DNA of 64,000 nt from the NCBI RefSeq assembly GCF_900107275.1, contig NZ_FNPI01000012.1:1-64000 (forward strand). Direction: 5' to 3'. Numbering within the stretch: position 1 is the stretch's first letter; every line of letters begins with the position of its first letter. The notes under the pieces are model-generated. The model had not been told where the DNA came from and made no database searches. It saw nothing but the letters and a program-made list of their open reading frames with translations. Origin of the DNA: Evansella caseinilytica. Lineage in GTDB: Bacteria; Bacillota; Bacilli; Bacillales; Salisediminibacteriaceae. Both the position numbers and the translations under genes were made by a program. Below, one piece after another: positions 18,828-30,055 of the stretch.

Positions 18828-21800
18828 ATGCCCGATTGTCTTGCAGTACGATTGCCCTTATCAGCGGCACAGTTAGGGATTTGGTTTGCCCAGCAGCTGG
18901 ATCCAGAAAACCCGATATATAATACAGGAGAGTATGTTGATATTGCCGGGGCTGTTGATCCGGAGTTGTTTGCACGAGCGCTGCGCTCCGTTTTGCTTAA
19001 AGCGGAAGCATTGCACGCCCGTTTTGGGACAGATGAGAATGGGCCGTGGCAGCTCATTGAGCGATCCGCTGATTTTCCTTACCAGTACATTGACGTAAGC
19101 GCGGAAGAAAATCCGGCCGACACCGCAGTCCGGTGGATGAAGGAAGACTTGTCTAAAGCTGTTGATTTATCGAGAGATAAGCTCTTTACCACAGCGCTGT
19201 TCAAAATAGCTTCCAACCGGTTTTTCTGGTACCAGCGCATCCATCATATTGCTGTTGACGGCTACGGCGCTTCCCTCATTGCCCAAAAGGTGGCGAAAAT
19301 GTACACGGCGCTGAAGAACAATCAGACGCCAACGGAGCACTTTGCCCCGTTTGCCCCGATTTTATTCGAGGATGAGGCGTATCAGAGTTCAGAACAAATG
19401 GTGCGCGATCAGGATTTCTGGAAAAAGCGTTTTAAAGATCAGCCGGAAGCCGTCAGTCTCGCAACGCGCGCAGCCAGAACCTCCGATACATTCCTTCGCC
19501 GGACAGCATATCTTTCGCCGCAGCAGACAATGCGCTTGAAACAAACGGCTCAGCGGCTTCGGGCAAGCTGGGAGGAGCTGACAATGGCGGCGACAGCGCT
19601 GTACCTGTATCGGATGACAGGCGTAACGGATATCATTCTCGGATTACCGATGATGAACCGTCTCGGATCTGCGACGATCAATGTGCCGGCAATGGTGATG
19701 AATATTCTTCCGCTTCGCTTGTCCATCCATTCGAAGATGAGCCTGGCAGAGCTATTGGCACATGTCCGCTTGGAAGTTGGGAAGACAAGGCGGCATCAGA
19801 AATACCGTCATGAATATTTGCGTCGCGATTTAAAGCTTCTGGGAGACAATCAGCGGCTATTCGGTCCGCTGTTGAATATCATGCCGTTTGACAGCAGCCT
19901 GCGCTTTGCGGATCATCAAGGAACAACACATCCTCTTGCCGCCGGCCCAGTGGACGATTTAACGATTAATGTCAGGGTGAAAGGCGCCGGTCTGGACTTG
20001 ACGTTGGACGCCAATCCGGCCGTTTATCAGGCAGACGAACTCGCGCGTCATCAACAACGGCTGTTGCAGATGCTGGATGGGGCTTGCGGGGTGAACCCGG
20101 ATACCTCCATCGGAACTGTTGCTGTTCTCCTTCCGGAAGAGCGGCAGCATGTTTTGCAGGAATGGAATAAAACAGTGAAACAACCGCCGCAGGAAAGCTT
20201 CTTAGAGCGAATCGAGCAACAGGCGACTATAACACCGGATGCCGTTGCCGTCGTTTTTGAACAAGAACGTCTTACTTATTCCAGCTTGCTTAAACGGGTA
20301 AATCAGCTCGCGCATTTGTTGGTAAACCACGATGTTCGTCCGGAGCAATATGTGGCAATTGCGCTTCCGCGTTCACTGGAAACCGTGATCAGCATGCTGG
20401 CTGTTCTGAAAACGGGTGCTGCGTATTTACCGCTGGATATGGAATATCCACAAGAGCGTCTCGAATGGATGCTGGAAGACTCACGACCAGCTTGCGTTAT
20501 TACCAGCTCAGACGTTACCGCGAAACTGGCCCTTCCGCTTGCAGCTCAAGTCATTGCCTTGGACGAACGAGAAACGCTGGAAGCACTGGCGACATTGCCG
20601 GATACGTTTGACAATAAGGATGTTTCCTCTCTGCATGCTGCCTATGTCATTTATACATCCGGTTCTACGGGAAAACCAAAAGGTGTCGTTGTGACGACCG
20701 GAAGCCTCAATAATTTTTTGTTTGCTATGCAGGAAAAGTTGTCATTAAAGGAACAGGATCGCCTACTGGCTGTGACAACAACGGCCTTTGATATTTCCGC
20801 TTTGGAAATATACCTGCCGCTCATGAGCGGAGCAGGCGTGATGCTTGCAAACAAGGAGAAGGTCCGTCAGCCTGGAGAGCTGGCAGCGTTGATCGCTGAC
20901 CACGGGGTCACGATCATGCAAGCGACACCGACACTATGGCAGCTACTTGTCACGTATCAACCGGACAGTGTCGCCGGTCTCCGAGTACTTGTCGGCGGCG
21001 AAGCGCTGACAAGCAATCTGGCCACCGCTTTCCAACGGTTGAATTGTGAGGTCACAAATCTTTATGGACCTACAGAGACGACGATTTGGTCAACGGCGGC
21101 AACCGTCTGCGAAGAAGGAAGCAAAACGCCTGCCATCGGCCGTCCGATTTGGAATACCCAGGTGTATGTACTGGATAAGTGCTTGCAGCCTGTGCCGCCG
21201 GGAGTCATCGGGGAACTGTATATTGCCGGCGCTGGTCTTGCAAGAGGCTATTTAAAACGGCCGGATTTAACTGCCGACCGGTTTGTTGCCAATCCTTTCG
21301 GTGAAGCCGGCAGCCGGATGTATCGGACCGGGGATCTTGTCCGCTGGAATCACGGCGGCTCTCTTGCTTACATTGGACGCGGGGATCACCAATGGAAAAT
21401 TCGCGGTTTCCGTATTGAAATTGGGGAAATTGAAGCGGTGCTGATGAGACATGACGATGTCAGGCAGGCGGCGGTCTCCGTCCGGGAAGACGCTGCCGGG
21501 GATAAACGGATCATTGCTTATATTGTTCCGTATTCCGACAAATTCGATGCGGGGGAGCTGCGGCAGTTTTTGAACAACAGTCTGCCCGAGTATATGGTGC
21601 CGTCCAGTTTCCTGATGATTGATCAATTACCGTTGACGCCGAACGGGAAAGTGGATCGAAAGGCATTGCCGTTGCCGGATATGCTACTGTCCGACAATGC
21701 CCGCAACGCTCGAACACCTCAGGAAGAGTTGTTATGTGAAATATTTGCGGAGGTGTTGAGGCTGCCGCATGCCGGAATTGATGATCATTTTTTTGAGTCA

Positions 21801-24800
21801 GGAGGGCATTCGTTGACGGCGGTGCAATTGTTAAATCGCATCCGGGATATATTCGGAATCGAACTGACGATTGCCGCGATCTTTGATTTTCCAACGGTGG
21901 CAAGCCTTGCGAAGCAATTAGAAAAAGCTGATACAGCAAGACCGCAGGTGATGGCGATGGAAAGAACGGAAAACCTGCCGTTATCCTTTGCCCAGCAAAG
22001 ACTATGGTTTCTTTATTGCTTGGAAGGTCCCGCTCATGTGTACAACATTCCAGTGGTTATCCGGTTGTCAGGGGAACTGCACTTCGGTGCATTACAGCAG
22101 GCATTGAACGATGTGTCGGCGCGTCATGAGCCGCTTCGCACGATATTTCCTGACCATCAAGGTACACCGTATCAGCTGATTTTACCGCCTGAGGAAGCTA
22201 GGCCGGCAGTAACGCGGATGGATGTGGAGGAAGGGGAATTGCCGAAAAAAATAGCGGCGTTCATCCGTTACCGCTTTGACCTGGCAACGGAGCCCGCGAT
22301 TCGCGCACAGTTGTATCGGCTCCATTCCGATGAACATGTGCTTGTTATACTGCTCCACCATATCGTTGCTGACGGTTGGTCCGTATCGGCGCTGTCAAAA
22401 GATATTGTAGTTTCTTATAATGCATACTGCCGCAAGGAAAAGCCGCAGTATCCCTCTTTGCCGCTGCAGTACGCCGATTATGCTTTGTGGCAGCAAAACG
22501 CAGCAGAAAAGGATGAGGCCTACCAAGCGTTAATGACGAAGCAGCTAGCCTATTGGAAAAAGCAACTGGCCGATCTGCCGGACGAGCTTGAGCTGCCTAG
22601 CGATTACCCGCGCCCGGCTGTCTCCAGCTTCGAGGGAGGAATCGTCAATTTCGAAATACCCGCACAGCTTCATCAGCAACTCCTTGCATTGGCACAGGAA
22701 AACAAAGTGAGCTTGTTTATGGTGCTACAGGCTGGGTTTGCTGTTCTTCTTACCCGCTTGGGGGCAGGCACGGATATTCCTATCGGCAGTCCGGTCGCTG
22801 GCCGCAGTGATGATGTATTGGAACAGCTTGTCGGATTGTTTGTGAATACGTTGGTTTTGCGAATGGATACCGCGGGAAATCCGAGCTTTCGGGCATTGCT
22901 TGAGCGAGTCAGAGCAGTGAATTTGTCTGCCTATGAAAATCAGGATCTTCCGTTTGAGCGGCTGGTGGAAGTGCTCAATCCGGTGAGATCCCGGGCGAAG
23001 CATCCGTTATTTCAAGTGATGTTTGTGTTTCAGAATATCCCTGGTCCGAAGCTGGATTTGCGCGGACTTGACAGCCGCCTGGAAATCCGCAACACCGGTT
23101 CGGCCAAGTTTGACTTAACCCTTGAGCTGCAGGAAAGGCGACGCCGAGACGGATCTCCTGCCGGCCTTGTGGGGTTTTTGGAATACAGCAGTGATTTATT
23201 TAAGGCATCCACAGTAGAAGGCTTTTCCCGCCGACTTGTGCAATTGTTTAAAATAATCTCTGGAAATCCTGATCTTCCGATTGGCGACGCAGATCTTCTT
23301 TTGCCGGAGGAACGGGATATGCTGTACAAAAAAGCAGCGCATGATATCGGCGAAAATTCGACGGCTGTACTTCCGCAGCTGTTTGAAGAACAGGTTCAGC
23401 GGAGTCCGGATTTTCCGGCTGTGGTGCATAACGGGATCGAAGTGAGCTATCTGCAATTAAATAAACAGGCAAATAAGCTCGCACATCTGCTGATTGAAAA
23501 AGGAATCGGACCGGAAAAAACGGTGGCGCTCGCCTTGCCGCGTTCCGTTTCGATGATAGCAGCGGTATTAGCTGTGTTAAAAGCGGGGGGGACTTATTTG
23601 CCGTTGGACGCTGCGTATCCGGAAGAACGCATCCTTTATATGCTGGAAGACGCCCGGCCGACCTATATCATTACAGATTGCGACGCAGCGGCACAGCTGC
23701 CGCATTTCCCAGGCGCTGAGCTCCTGATTCTCGATGAAGAGCGGACGCTAAAACGATTGGCCGTCAAGGCGGAGACGAATCCGACCAATCAGCTGCGCAT
23801 TCAACCACTGTCAGCGGCTCATGCTGCTTACATTATTTACACGTCAGGGTCAACCGGAAAACCGAAAGGGGTGGTGATTCCGCATCAAAATGTGGTACGG
23901 CTGTTCCGGGCAACGTCGCAATGGTTCCGGTTTTCTGCCAAGGATGTGTGGACATTGTTCCACTCCTACGCCTTCGATTTTTCCGTGTGGGAGATTTGGG
24001 GTCCGCTTTTGTACGGCGGCAAGCTGGTGATTGTTCCATATCGCATCAGCCGCTCGCCGCAAGAGTTTTTAAAGCTGCTTGCGGATGAAAAAGTGACAGT
24101 TTTAAATCAAACGCCATCCGCATTTTACCAGTTGATGCAGGCGGACAAAGAGCATTCTTCTTTATCACAGCAGCTGTCATTAAGGACCGTTATCTTCGGT
24201 GGCGAGGCATTGGAGCTGCAACGGCTGGAGGCATGGTATGAACGTCATGCGTACGATCGACCGCAGCTCGTAAATATGTATGGGATTACCGAAACAACCG
24301 TTCACGTCAGCTACCTTGAATTGAATAACCAAGTCATTGCGGAAAAAGCAAACAGCTTAATCGGAGAAAACATTCCTGATTTGCATATCTACATTCTGGA
24401 TGATCGGTTACAGCCGGTGCCGGCCGGAGTGATTGGCGAGATGTACGTCGCAGGAGCAGGGCTGGCACGAGGTTATTTAGGTCGGCCGGAGTTAACCGCC
24501 GACCGGTTTGTTGCCAATCCATACGGGGCATCCGGTTCGCGCATGTACCGGACAGGTGATTTGGCCAAATGGCGTATGGATGGAAGCTTCGACTATATCG
24601 GTCGGGCCGATCAGCAAGTAAAAATTCGCGGTTTCCGGATCGAACTCGGAGAAATCGAAGCGGTTTTAACCAGACATCCGGCGCTTGAACAAGCGGCCGT
24701 TGTCATTCGCGAAGATCGTCCCGGGGACAAACGTCTTGTTGCCTATGTCGTCCCGGCGGAAAACCGTTCATTGAATCCTGGCGAGCTGAGAAAGTATGCG

Positions 24801-25979
24801 GCTGCGAGTTTACCGGATTATATGGTACCGTCTGCGGTGATCAACATCAACGCAATCCCGCTGACGGCTAATGGTAAGCTGGACCGGAATGCGCTCCCTG
24901 AACCGGCATTGCCGTTGGCTGCTGCTGATGGAGGCCCGAGGACGCCGCAGGAGGAATTGTTGTGCGGATTGTTTGCGGAAATTTTACATTTACCGCGGGT
25001 AGGAATCGATGATCACTTTTTCGAGCTTGGGGGACATTCCTTATTGGCTGTGCAACTCATCGCACGAATTAGAGAAACGCTCGGATCGGAGCTAACCATC
25101 GGTGATCTTTTCGAGGCACCGACCGTTTCCGAACTTGCGGCACGATTGGAAACGGGAGGAAAACAAGGAGCATTGGACGTCCTGCTGCCGCTTCGCCCGG
25201 CCTCCGGCAAGCCGCCGCTGTTTTGCGTGCATCCTGCCGGAGGCCTCAGCTGGTGCTATGCCGGTTTGATGACTTCTGTCGGAAAAGACATCCCGATTTA
25301 CGGCTTGCAGGCAAGGGGAATTGGCCAAAACGGCAGGCTTCCCGGATCCATCGATGAAATGGCTGCTGATTACATCATGCAAATGAAGACGGTTCAGCCT
25401 GACGGACCATATTATCTTCTCGGCTGGTCATTAGGAGGGAATGTCATTCACGCTATCGGGACACAGCTGCAGGAGATGGGGGAGGAAGTTGCCCTGATGG
25501 CGATGCTCGATGCTTATCCAAGCCATTTTTTACCGATTACGCAGGCACCAGATGAGCAGGAGGCACTGATAGCGTTGTTGGCTTTAGGTGGTTATGACCC
25601 AGAAATGATGGATGGCAAACCGTTGACTATTGAAAATGCAATGGACATCCTTCGCCGCGACGGCAGTGCTCTTGCCAGTCTTGATCAGGCTGCGATTCTC
25701 AACTTAAAAGAAACATATGTCAACTCGGTGCGGATTCTCGGAGAATACAAGCCGCGGCGGTTTGACGGCGATGTGCTGTTTTTTGCCTCGACGATCATCC
25801 CCAACTGGTTTGCGCCGATTGCCGCCGAAACGTGGCTGCCGTATATCAGCGGTGAGATTGACAAATACGAGATTGCATGCCGGCATAAGGATATGTGTCA
25901 GCCTCGTCCGCTGGCGGAAATCGGACAGATTGTTCAAGAAAAATTACCTGGGAGAAAAAAAGGAGTGGATGTGCAATGA
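18828..25979 (+). CDS. dhbF: Bacillibactin non-ribosomal peptide synthetase
   Basis: The 2383-residue synthetase has the order C-A-PCP-C-A-PCP-TE. Condensation motifs HHIAVDG (near residue 140) and HHIVADGW (near 1177); A3 cores [12 protein letters not shown] near 607 and 1670; carrier motifs [12 protein letters not shown] (about 985) and [12 protein letters not shown] (about 2061); thioesterase GWSLGGN near 2199. Aligning by eye to the GrsA pocket, module 1 reads D-I-L-Q-L-G-L-I-W (glycine type) and module 2 D-F-W-N-I-G-M-V-H (threonine type). The enzyme joins DHB-Gly-Thr units and the thioesterase cyclises three into the trilactone. Length is close to the B. subtilis protein. Strong AAAAGGAGG site; overlaps mbtH by 4 bp. 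Confidence 0.96.
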   Translation: MPDCLAVRLPLSAAQLGIWFAQQLDPENPIYNTGEYVDIAGAVDPELFARALRSVLLKAEALHARFGTDENGPWQLIERSADFPYQYIDVSAEENPADTAVRWMKEDLSKAVDLSRDKLFTTALFKIASNRFFWYQRIHHIAVDGYGASLIAQKVAKMYTALKNNQTPTEHFAPFAPILFEDEAYQSSEQMVRDQDFWKKRFKDQPEAVSLATRAARTSDTFLRRTAYLSPQQTMRLKQTAQRLRASWEELTMAATALYLYRMTGVTDIILGLPMMNRLGSATINVPAMVMNILPLRLSIHSKMSLAELLAHVRLEVGKTRRHQKYRHEYLRRDLKLLGDNQRLFGPLLNIMPFDSSLRFADHQGTTHPLAAGPVDDLTINVRVKGAGLDLTLDANPAVYQADELARHQQRLLQMLDGACGVNPDTSIGTVAVLLPEERQHVLQEWNKTVKQPPQESFLERIEQQATITPDAVAVVFEQERLTYSSLLKRVNQLAHLLVNHDVRPEQYVAIALPRSLETVISMLAVLKTGAAYLPLDMEYPQERLEWMLEDSRPACVITSSDVTAKLALPLAAQVIALDERETLEALATLPDTFDNKDVSSLHAAYVIYTSGSTGKPKGVVVTTGSLNNFLFAMQEKLSLKEQDRLLAVTTTAFDISALEIYLPLMSGAGVMLANKEKVRQPGELAALIADHGVTIMQATPTLWQLLVTYQPDSVAGLRVLVGGEALTSNLATAFQRLNCEVTNLYGPTETTIWSTAATVCEEGSKTPAIGRPIWNTQVYVLDKCLQPVPPGVIGELYIAGAGLARGYLKRPDLTADRFVANPFGEAGSRMYRTGDLVRWNHGGSLAYIGRGDHQWKIRGFRIEIGEIEAVLMRHDDVRQAAVSVREDAAGDKRIIAYIVPYSDKFDAGELRQFLNNSLPEYMVPSSFLMIDQLPLTPNGKVDRKALPLPDMLLSDNARNARTPQEELLCEIFAEVLRLPHAGIDDHFFESGGHSLTAVQLLNRIRDIFGIELTIAAIFDFPTVASLAKQLEKADTARPQVMAMERTENLPLSFAQQRLWFLYCLEGPAHVYNIPVVIRLSGELHFGALQQALNDVSARHEPLRTIFPDHQGTPYQLILPPEEARPAVTRMDVEEGELPKKIAAFIRYRFDLATEPAIRAQLYRLHSDEHVLVILLHHIVADGWSVSALSKDIVVSYNAYCRKEKPQYPSLPLQYADYALWQQNAAEKDEAYQALMTKQLAYWKKQLADLPDELELPSDYPRPAVSSFEGGIVNFEIPAQLHQQLLALAQENKVSLFMVLQAGFAVLLTRLGAGTDIPIGSPVAGRSDDVLEQLVGLFVNTLVLRMDTAGNPSFRALLERVRAVNLSAYENQDLPFERLVEVLNPVRSRAKHPLFQVMFVFQNIPGPKLDLRGLDSRLEIRNTGSAKFDLTLELQERRRRDGSPAGLVGFLEYSSDLFKASTVEGFSRRLVQLFKIISGNPDLPIGDADLLLPEERDMLYKKAAHDIGENSTAVLPQLFEEQVQRSPDFPAVVHNGIEVSYLQLNKQANKLAHLLIEKGIGPEKTVALALPRSVSMIAAVLAVLKAGGTYLPLDAAYPEERILYMLEDARPTYIITDCDAAAQLPHFPGAELLILDEERTLKRLAVKAETNPTNQLRIQPLSAAHAAYIIYTSGSTGKPKGVVIPHQNVVRLFRATSQWFRFSAKDVWTLFHSYAFDFSVWEIWGPLLYGGKLVIVPYRISRSPQEFLKLLADEKVTVLNQTPSAFYQLMQADKEHSSLSQQLSLRTVIFGGEALELQRLEAWYERHAYDRPQLVNMYGITETTVHVSYLELNNQVIAEKANSLIGENIPDLHIYILDDRLQPVPAGVIGEMYVAGAGLARGYLGRPELTADRFVANPYGASGSRMYRTGDLAKWRMDGSFDYIGRADQQVKIRGFRIELGEIEAVLTRHPALEQAAVVIREDRPGDKRLVAYVVPAENRSLNPGELRKYAAASLPDYMVPSAVININAIPLTANGKLDRNALPEPALPLAAADGGPRTPQEELLCGLFAEILHLPRVGIDDHFFELGGHSLLAVQLIARIRETLGSELTIGDLFEAPTVSELAARLETGGKQGALDVLLPLRPASGKPPLFCVHPAGGLSWCYAGLMTSVGKDIPIYGLQARGIGQNGRLPGSIDEMAADYIMQMKTVQPDGPYYLLGWSLGGNVIHAIGTQLQEMGEEVALMAMLDAYPSHFLPITQAPDEQEALIALLALGGYDPEMMDGKPLTIENAMDILRRDGSALASLDQAAILNLKETYVNSVRILGEYKPRRFDGDVLFFASTIIPNWFAPIAAETWLPYISGEIDKYEIACRHKDMCQPRPLAEIGQIVQEKLPGRKKGVDVQ

Positions 25980-26188
25980 CGAATCCGTTTGAAGATCAGG
26001 ACAGCACTTACCTTGTATTGTTGAACGAGGAGGGACAGTATTCGCTTTGGCCGGCGGACATCGATGTCCCCTCAGGCTGGAATGTTGTTCATACCGAAGC
26101 TTCCCGAGAAGCGTGCGTTGAATTTATACGTTCACAATGGACTGATTTAATACCGAACAGTCTGAAAAATACAGAAGTGAGGACATGA
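25976..26188 (+). CDS. MbtH-family NRPS accessory protein
   Basis: The 70-residue MbtH-like protein has the family signature N-x-E-x-QYSLWP-x(6)-PSGW and a following EACVEFI-x(5)-W segment; here the usual EEQ is EEGQ. It binds and activates the adenylation domains of DhbF. The ATG overlaps the dhbF stop (ATGA), so the two are translationally coupled. It ends the dhb operon. Confidence 0.93.
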   Translation: MTNPFEDQDSTYLVLLNEEGQYSLWPADIDVPSGWNVVHTEASREACVEFIRSQWTDLIPNSLKNTEVRT

Positions 26189-26731
26189 TGACCGAGTTGT
26201 TCGAAATGAGAAGAAGCCATTTGGCATGATAAAGGCGTGGTTTCGTTTGATTATGCCGGCTAGGTGGGAGATAGTCGGTGACATGGGGCGGAACCATTGC
26301 CTTTTTAAACACTTACTTTTAACTGGAATCTCTTTTAGCTAAATATAAAATTATCGGTCAGCTACGCGGAGATATCGCTATTATATGGTGAAAAAAGTAA
26401 ATGTTAGAAATTGCAAAAAAATAAAAACCGGCGTGTTGAAAAAGCAAGCAGTTGTTTGGCACCGCATCCGACGAGTGAATAAAGATGCTAAAATTCCCCT
26501 TTTTATCATTCGACGCGATGTGATTCGCACACCATAAAATCTTTTATTCTCCTCCGTATCTAGCAATTTTTTTGATTTTTGTGATGTTCTCCTATACGAA
26601 TGATCTGTAACGGAATATACATAAATACATGGGGCGATAGTCAAAAAAGCTGATGTTCTGCACAGTGCGTCAGCTTCAGAACTTGCAAAGCCGACTTAAA
26701 TGACGTTCGGAAACAGAACTGCCTCCACAAT
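26189..26731. repeat. 543-bp intergenic region with a dispersed-element right end
   Basis: About 26270-26310 (GCGGAACCATTGCC, TTTTTAAACAC) resembles the right end at 29015-29045. A hairpin AAGCTGATG / CGTCAGCTT lies at 26647-26676. The rest is AT-rich without a supported gene. Confidence 0.4.
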
Positions 26732-26761
26732 ATGCAGTTCGCGGATTGGAGAGGGTTGCCG

Positions 26762-27352
26762 TTGGGACATCAGTTTTTCACCGTAGCAGGCAGCTGGATA
26801 GATGTCATCGGCTTGATCGCGGCCGCGATCGGCTCTACCCTCCTGATTGAAGAGGAGACGGAGTCCACCCTCCGTCTTGTCACAATTGGTGAAGGGGTGC
26901 AGGTGGTTGGTGATGCTCTGCAAGCGATCGGTTCAACAGACCCTTTACAAGAAACAGGTGACTGGATTGAAGCTGGCGGAGCAGGAACTTCTTCCTTCGG
27001 CGTCGCACTGCAGATGGAAGAAGAAAGCAAGCTGGAAGGGATGCGCTTAGAGACGATCGGCGATGTGCTGCAAGCGCTTGGTGCCGCTTTAAATGCTTCA
27101 GCGCAGGAGGATGAGCGGATTGCGACCGCCAACAAACTGGAATCATCCGGTGCAACGCTGGAGGCTGTCGGGGTAATAATGAGGATCCACGGATCGGAAA
27201 CTAACGGACAGACCGTCAACGCATTTGGCGCCTGGGTGCAGGCAGCCGGCGGTGTGCTGCTGGCGTTATTAGAAACGCAGGAATTAAAAAAAATCAAAAA
27301 GGCATCACCTGCCGCAAGACGCCGGACCGCAGATAATAGAAAAAAGACATGA
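26762..27352 (+). CDS. DUF6944-like repetitive protein, function unknown
   Basis: About 196 residues. A short motif G-x-[WVL]-[VIL]-[QED]-[AV]-x-G recurs seven times: GSWIDVIG, GEGVQVVG, GDALQAIG, GDWIEAGG, GDVLQALG, GATLEAVG and GAWVQAAG. The segments between are Glu/Thr-rich, and a hydrophobic stretch (VLLALL) precedes a very basic tail (KKIKKASPAARRR). It resembles the Bacillaceae 'repetitive protein' family DUF6944; function unknown. The TTG at 26762 has GGAGAGGG 7 bases upstream; ATG 26732 in the same frame has no site. It stands alone between dhb and the protease gene. Confidence 0.7.
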   Translation: MGHQFFTVAGSWIDVIGLIAAAIGSTLLIEEETESTLRLVTIGEGVQVVGDALQAIGSTDPLQETGDWIEAGGAGTSSFGVALQMEEESKLEGMRLETIGDVLQALGAALNASAQEDERIATANKLESSGATLEAVGVIMRIHGSETNGQTVNAFGAWVQAAGGVLLALLETQELKKIKKASPAARRRTADNRKKT

Positions 27353-27464
27353 TTTGATGCTAAAATAGTAATTGAATGAAATACGGATGATGGTCTGAAA
27401 ATGACAAAAATGTTCGGAAACAACAAATAGCTTATCATCTGTACCGGAGTCAGGAGGTGCCGTT

Positions 27465-28301
27465 ATCAGCGATTACACGGATGAGAAGAATCGTGAAGAA
27501 AAACAGGAGCCGAACGAAGAGGAACTGTATTTTGACGGAGAAAAATACTATACAAGGGAAGCGTTTTTTCATCCCGATGACGAGGCGGAAAAGGGGCCAG
27601 AAAAAAATCGCAAATGGGTAAAAGTGACTGTTGCCTCCGTGCTTGTCTTGGCGCTGTTGAGCAATGTTTGGGCACTTTGGCCGCAGCTCGTTAATCTCGA
27701 TGCCATCCGTTTTCTCGCTGTCTCCCGGGAATTATCTGCAAATGAAGATGTCCAGTTGTATAAGGAGTCGGTGGTGGTCATCAGAACTGATAGCAGTAAA
27801 GGAACGGGCTTTTATTTTTCGGCGGACGGCTACATCATGACGAATTACCATGTTGTCGGCGAGGAGGCATCTGCGGCGGCTGTTTTCCAGGATGGTTCCA
27901 GGTATCGGGCGGAGGTGGTGGAAACGATTCCCGACATCGATATTGCTGTGTTGAAAATCGATGCGGAACCGGCTGCTCATCCGACATTGACATTCACCGC
28001 TGAGTGGGAACCGGATAACGATGTTTATGTGATCGGTAACCCATTGTTTTTTAATTATATTGCAAATAAGGGAACTGTTCTCGGGCTTACAACAGCATCG
28101 AGCAAATCACTTCCGGTCATGATGATCGATGCCCCTGTTTATAAGGGAAACAGCGGAAGCCCGGTGATCAATGAGGCCGGCGAGGTTGTCGGCGTTGTTT
28201 TCGCAACGAGCAGCGTGGAGCACGACGGCTCACGTACCAAAGTCGGTCTTGCCGTTCCGGCGGAATACGTGGCGGAAGTTGTGGGGGCGATCACAGATTG
28301 A
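27465..28301 (+). CDS. Membrane-anchored trypsin-like (S1C) serine protease
   Basis: Reading from 27465 gives 278 residues: an acidic cytoplasmic N terminus (about 50 residues), one membrane helix (VTVASVLVLALLSNVWALWP), then a chymotrypsin-fold domain with His in TNYHVVGE, Asp in DIDIAVLKID and Ser in YKGNSGSPV. No PDZ domain follows, so it is shorter than HtrA. No ATG, GTG or TTG exists in frame between the stop at 27402 and GTG 27624. Yet AGGAGGTG (27452-27459) lies 5 bases before an ATC at 27465, and the sequence after it has clear coding character. I give the ATC start; otherwise the protein begins at GTG 27624 without its cytoplasmic tail. Confidence 0.75.
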   Translation: MSDYTDEKNREEKQEPNEEELYFDGEKYYTREAFFHPDDEAEKGPEKNRKWVKVTVASVLVLALLSNVWALWPQLVNLDAIRFLAVSRELSANEDVQLYKESVVVIRTDSSKGTGFYFSADGYIMTNYHVVGEEASAAAVFQDGSRYRAEVVETIPDIDIAVLKIDAEPAAHPTLTFTAEWEPDNDVYVIGNPLFFNYIANKGTVLGLTTASSKSLPVMMIDAPVYKGNSGSPVINEAGEVVGVVFATSSVEHDGSRTKVGLAVPAEYVAEVVGAITD

Positions 28302-28313
28302 CAGGCATAAGAT

Positions 28314-28548
28314 CTAAGCTCGCAGCGATAGCCGCTTTCCGGACTTTTTCCGGCGGTGCGTTATTCTGTGCATTGGCTGTTCAAAAGAGGGACAAACACG
28401 GACAAGAAGAAGGAAACTGCGGCAGTCGTGAGCAGTAAACGGACGTGAGCCGCGATATGTCAGCTTACCTGCGGCTTTCCGGATTTTTGAAAGAAACCAA
28501 CCACTGCTTACTTTCACAAGCCGCAGGCATGAGGCTTTGAGGGGAGCG
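28314..28548. repeat. Intergenic region with a probable dispersed-element copy
   Basis: From GTTCAAAAGAGGGACA near 28380 to CCGGATTTTTGAAA near 28480-28493 the ends resemble those of the copies at 12471 and 36492, with a diverged core (ACGGACAAGAAGAAGG). No gene seen. Confidence 0.4.
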
Positions 28549-28869
28549 TCATAAAAAACGGATAGTAAACGGAAAGCGGTAGTATTCTCCATTGTACGCT
28601 TTGACTGCTGCAATAATCGTTAAAATAAATGCGCCGATACCGATCACGATCAGCAGTAAAATTCCGATAAGTACTAATGCCAGCAAACCGCTGATAATCA
28701 AATATATCGTTATCGAAATTAAAAAATTTAAATACTCCCTCCCGTGGTGGTCGACAAAAGCGGACTCATCCTTTTTCAGCAGCCAGATGAGCAGCGGGCC
28801 GACAAGGGTAGTGAGAAAGCTTGTAAGATAAATGAGCATCGCCATTGTGCGTTCATCCTGTTCAGGCAT
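28549..28869 (-). CDS. DUF4870 small membrane protein
   Basis: A 106-residue protein with three to four membrane helices. It has the DUF4870 pattern: an N-terminal MAMLIYLTSFLTTLVGPLLI helix, then the KKDESAFVDHHGREYLNF motif, then two helices and a YNGEYYRFPFTIRF end. A strong GGAAGGAGGTGA site precedes the ATG. Function unknown; it is monocistronic and convergent with the protease gene. Confidence 0.88.
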   Translation of the reverse strand: MPEQDERTMAMLIYLTSFLTTLVGPLLIWLLKKDESAFVDHHGREYLNFLISITIYLIISGLLALVLIGILLLIVIGIGAFILTIIAAVKAYNGEYYRFPFTIRFL

Positions 28870-29258
28870 CGCTTATCCTCACCTCCTTCCTGAAGTTTAA
28901 CCCGCCGGAACTTTTCTTCTGTTCTTTTGGACAGTAATGTATATTCCTGAAATTTTGGAAAGTTGACAACTTATCCCGCGGAATGCGGCCGGAAGTCGGA
29001 CGGATTGAGGTGTAGCGAGCGAAACCATTGCCTTTTTTGAACACGCGCTTTCAGAAAAAGCTTATTTTCGTGTTATTATGCATGATCTATATGTACATTT
29101 ATACTTGATGCGATGATTTTGTTTCTGCTAAGAAAGAAACAAAGCAGCCGCTGTTGTATTTTTGCTTAAAGCATGCTGTTAGAAGACATGGAGAAGTCAA
29201 ATGCTCCGGATGGTTGCGATACTTAAACAAAAAGTTCACTGCAAACGAGGTGAAAAAA
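28870..29258. repeat. Intergenic region with a dispersed-element right end
   Basis: GCGAGCGAAACCATTGCC and TTTTTTGAACACGCGCTTTC at 29015-29052 match the right end of the dispersed element (compare 26270-26310 and 37365-37380). Nothing else supported. Confidence 0.4.
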
Positions 29259-29870
29259 ATGAAAATATCTCAGCTACGACCAAACGATTTGACGGATGAA
29301 CAAATGACGGCGCTGTTGTTTGAAAATATCGGCGATGATCAACAAACAGGCGACTGTATCTTTGTTCCCGGCAGCAGTAAAGCGGAGAAATCCCGGTTAC
29401 CAAAAGCGCTGGAGCTGTATCAAGCCGGACGGGCGGGCAAGCTGTTATTTTCCGGAGGCGTCGTCTGGGGAAACAATCCGTTGCCAGAAGCAAGAAGGTT
29501 AAAAAATAAAGCGCTGAAAGCGGGAATAGCGGAACGGGATATTCTCATTGAAGATCGATCACGGCATACGAAGGAAAATGTGCTTGCGTCCATGCTTGTA
29601 TTGGACAGAGCGTTTCAATTGCATCAACTGAAAAGAATCCTCGTTGTCACAACGCCTTATCACATGAGAAGAATGTATTTGACATTGAAAACATACATGC
29701 CCCATTGGCTGGACTATTCCCTTTGTCCGGCTGGTGACGGCTTCATTAATGCGGACAACTGGTTTTTACACGAAGCGGCGAGAGCGCAGGTAGAAAGCGA
29801 AGCGAACAAGCTTGTATCCTATGTGAAAGAAGGAATGCTGGCCGACGACAACATGACGTTTTCAAGCTAA
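29259..29870 (+). CDS. YdcF-like DUF218 protein
   Basis: The 203-residue cytoplasmic protein has the DUF218 (YdcF/ElyC) core: CIFVPGSS, LLFSGG, a basic-acidic loop IEDRSRHTKENV and VVTTPYHMRRM. Members bind nucleotide-like or lipid-linked sugar ligands and roles are poorly known. There is no membrane helix, so it is the soluble YdcF type. ATG 29259 follows GAGGTG by 6 bases; an in-frame ATG at 29154 lacks a site. Confidence 0.85.
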   Translation: MKISQLRPNDLTDEQMTALLFENIGDDQQTGDCIFVPGSSKAEKSRLPKALELYQAGRAGKLLFSGGVVWGNNPLPEARRLKNKALKAGIAERDILIEDRSRHTKENVLASMLVLDRAFQLHQLKRILVVTTPYHMRRMYLTLKTYMPHWLDYSLCPAGDGFINADNWFLHEAARAQVESEANKLVSYVKEGMLADDNMTFSS

Positions 29871-30055
29871 TGTTGGCGTCAAGCGATCCTTTCTTTCTGT
29901 GCAGGCTCCAACTCGTGCAGACAACAAGCTTTCGATCTCAGCCTGTTATGCCGTCAACGCCGCTTTTGCAGCGGCCTCCACTCCTAATGCCGGCTTGCTG
30001 ATACCGAGGGACAGGTGTGATTTCATTGCAAGCCGGAAAGGGAGGGCGATTCTGA

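Noticed and set aside
26770-27438. 222-codon open frame on the minus strand
   Set aside because: It mirrors the repetitive DUF6944-like gene; its Ser/Ala/Pro-rich product looks like a reverse-strand shadow.
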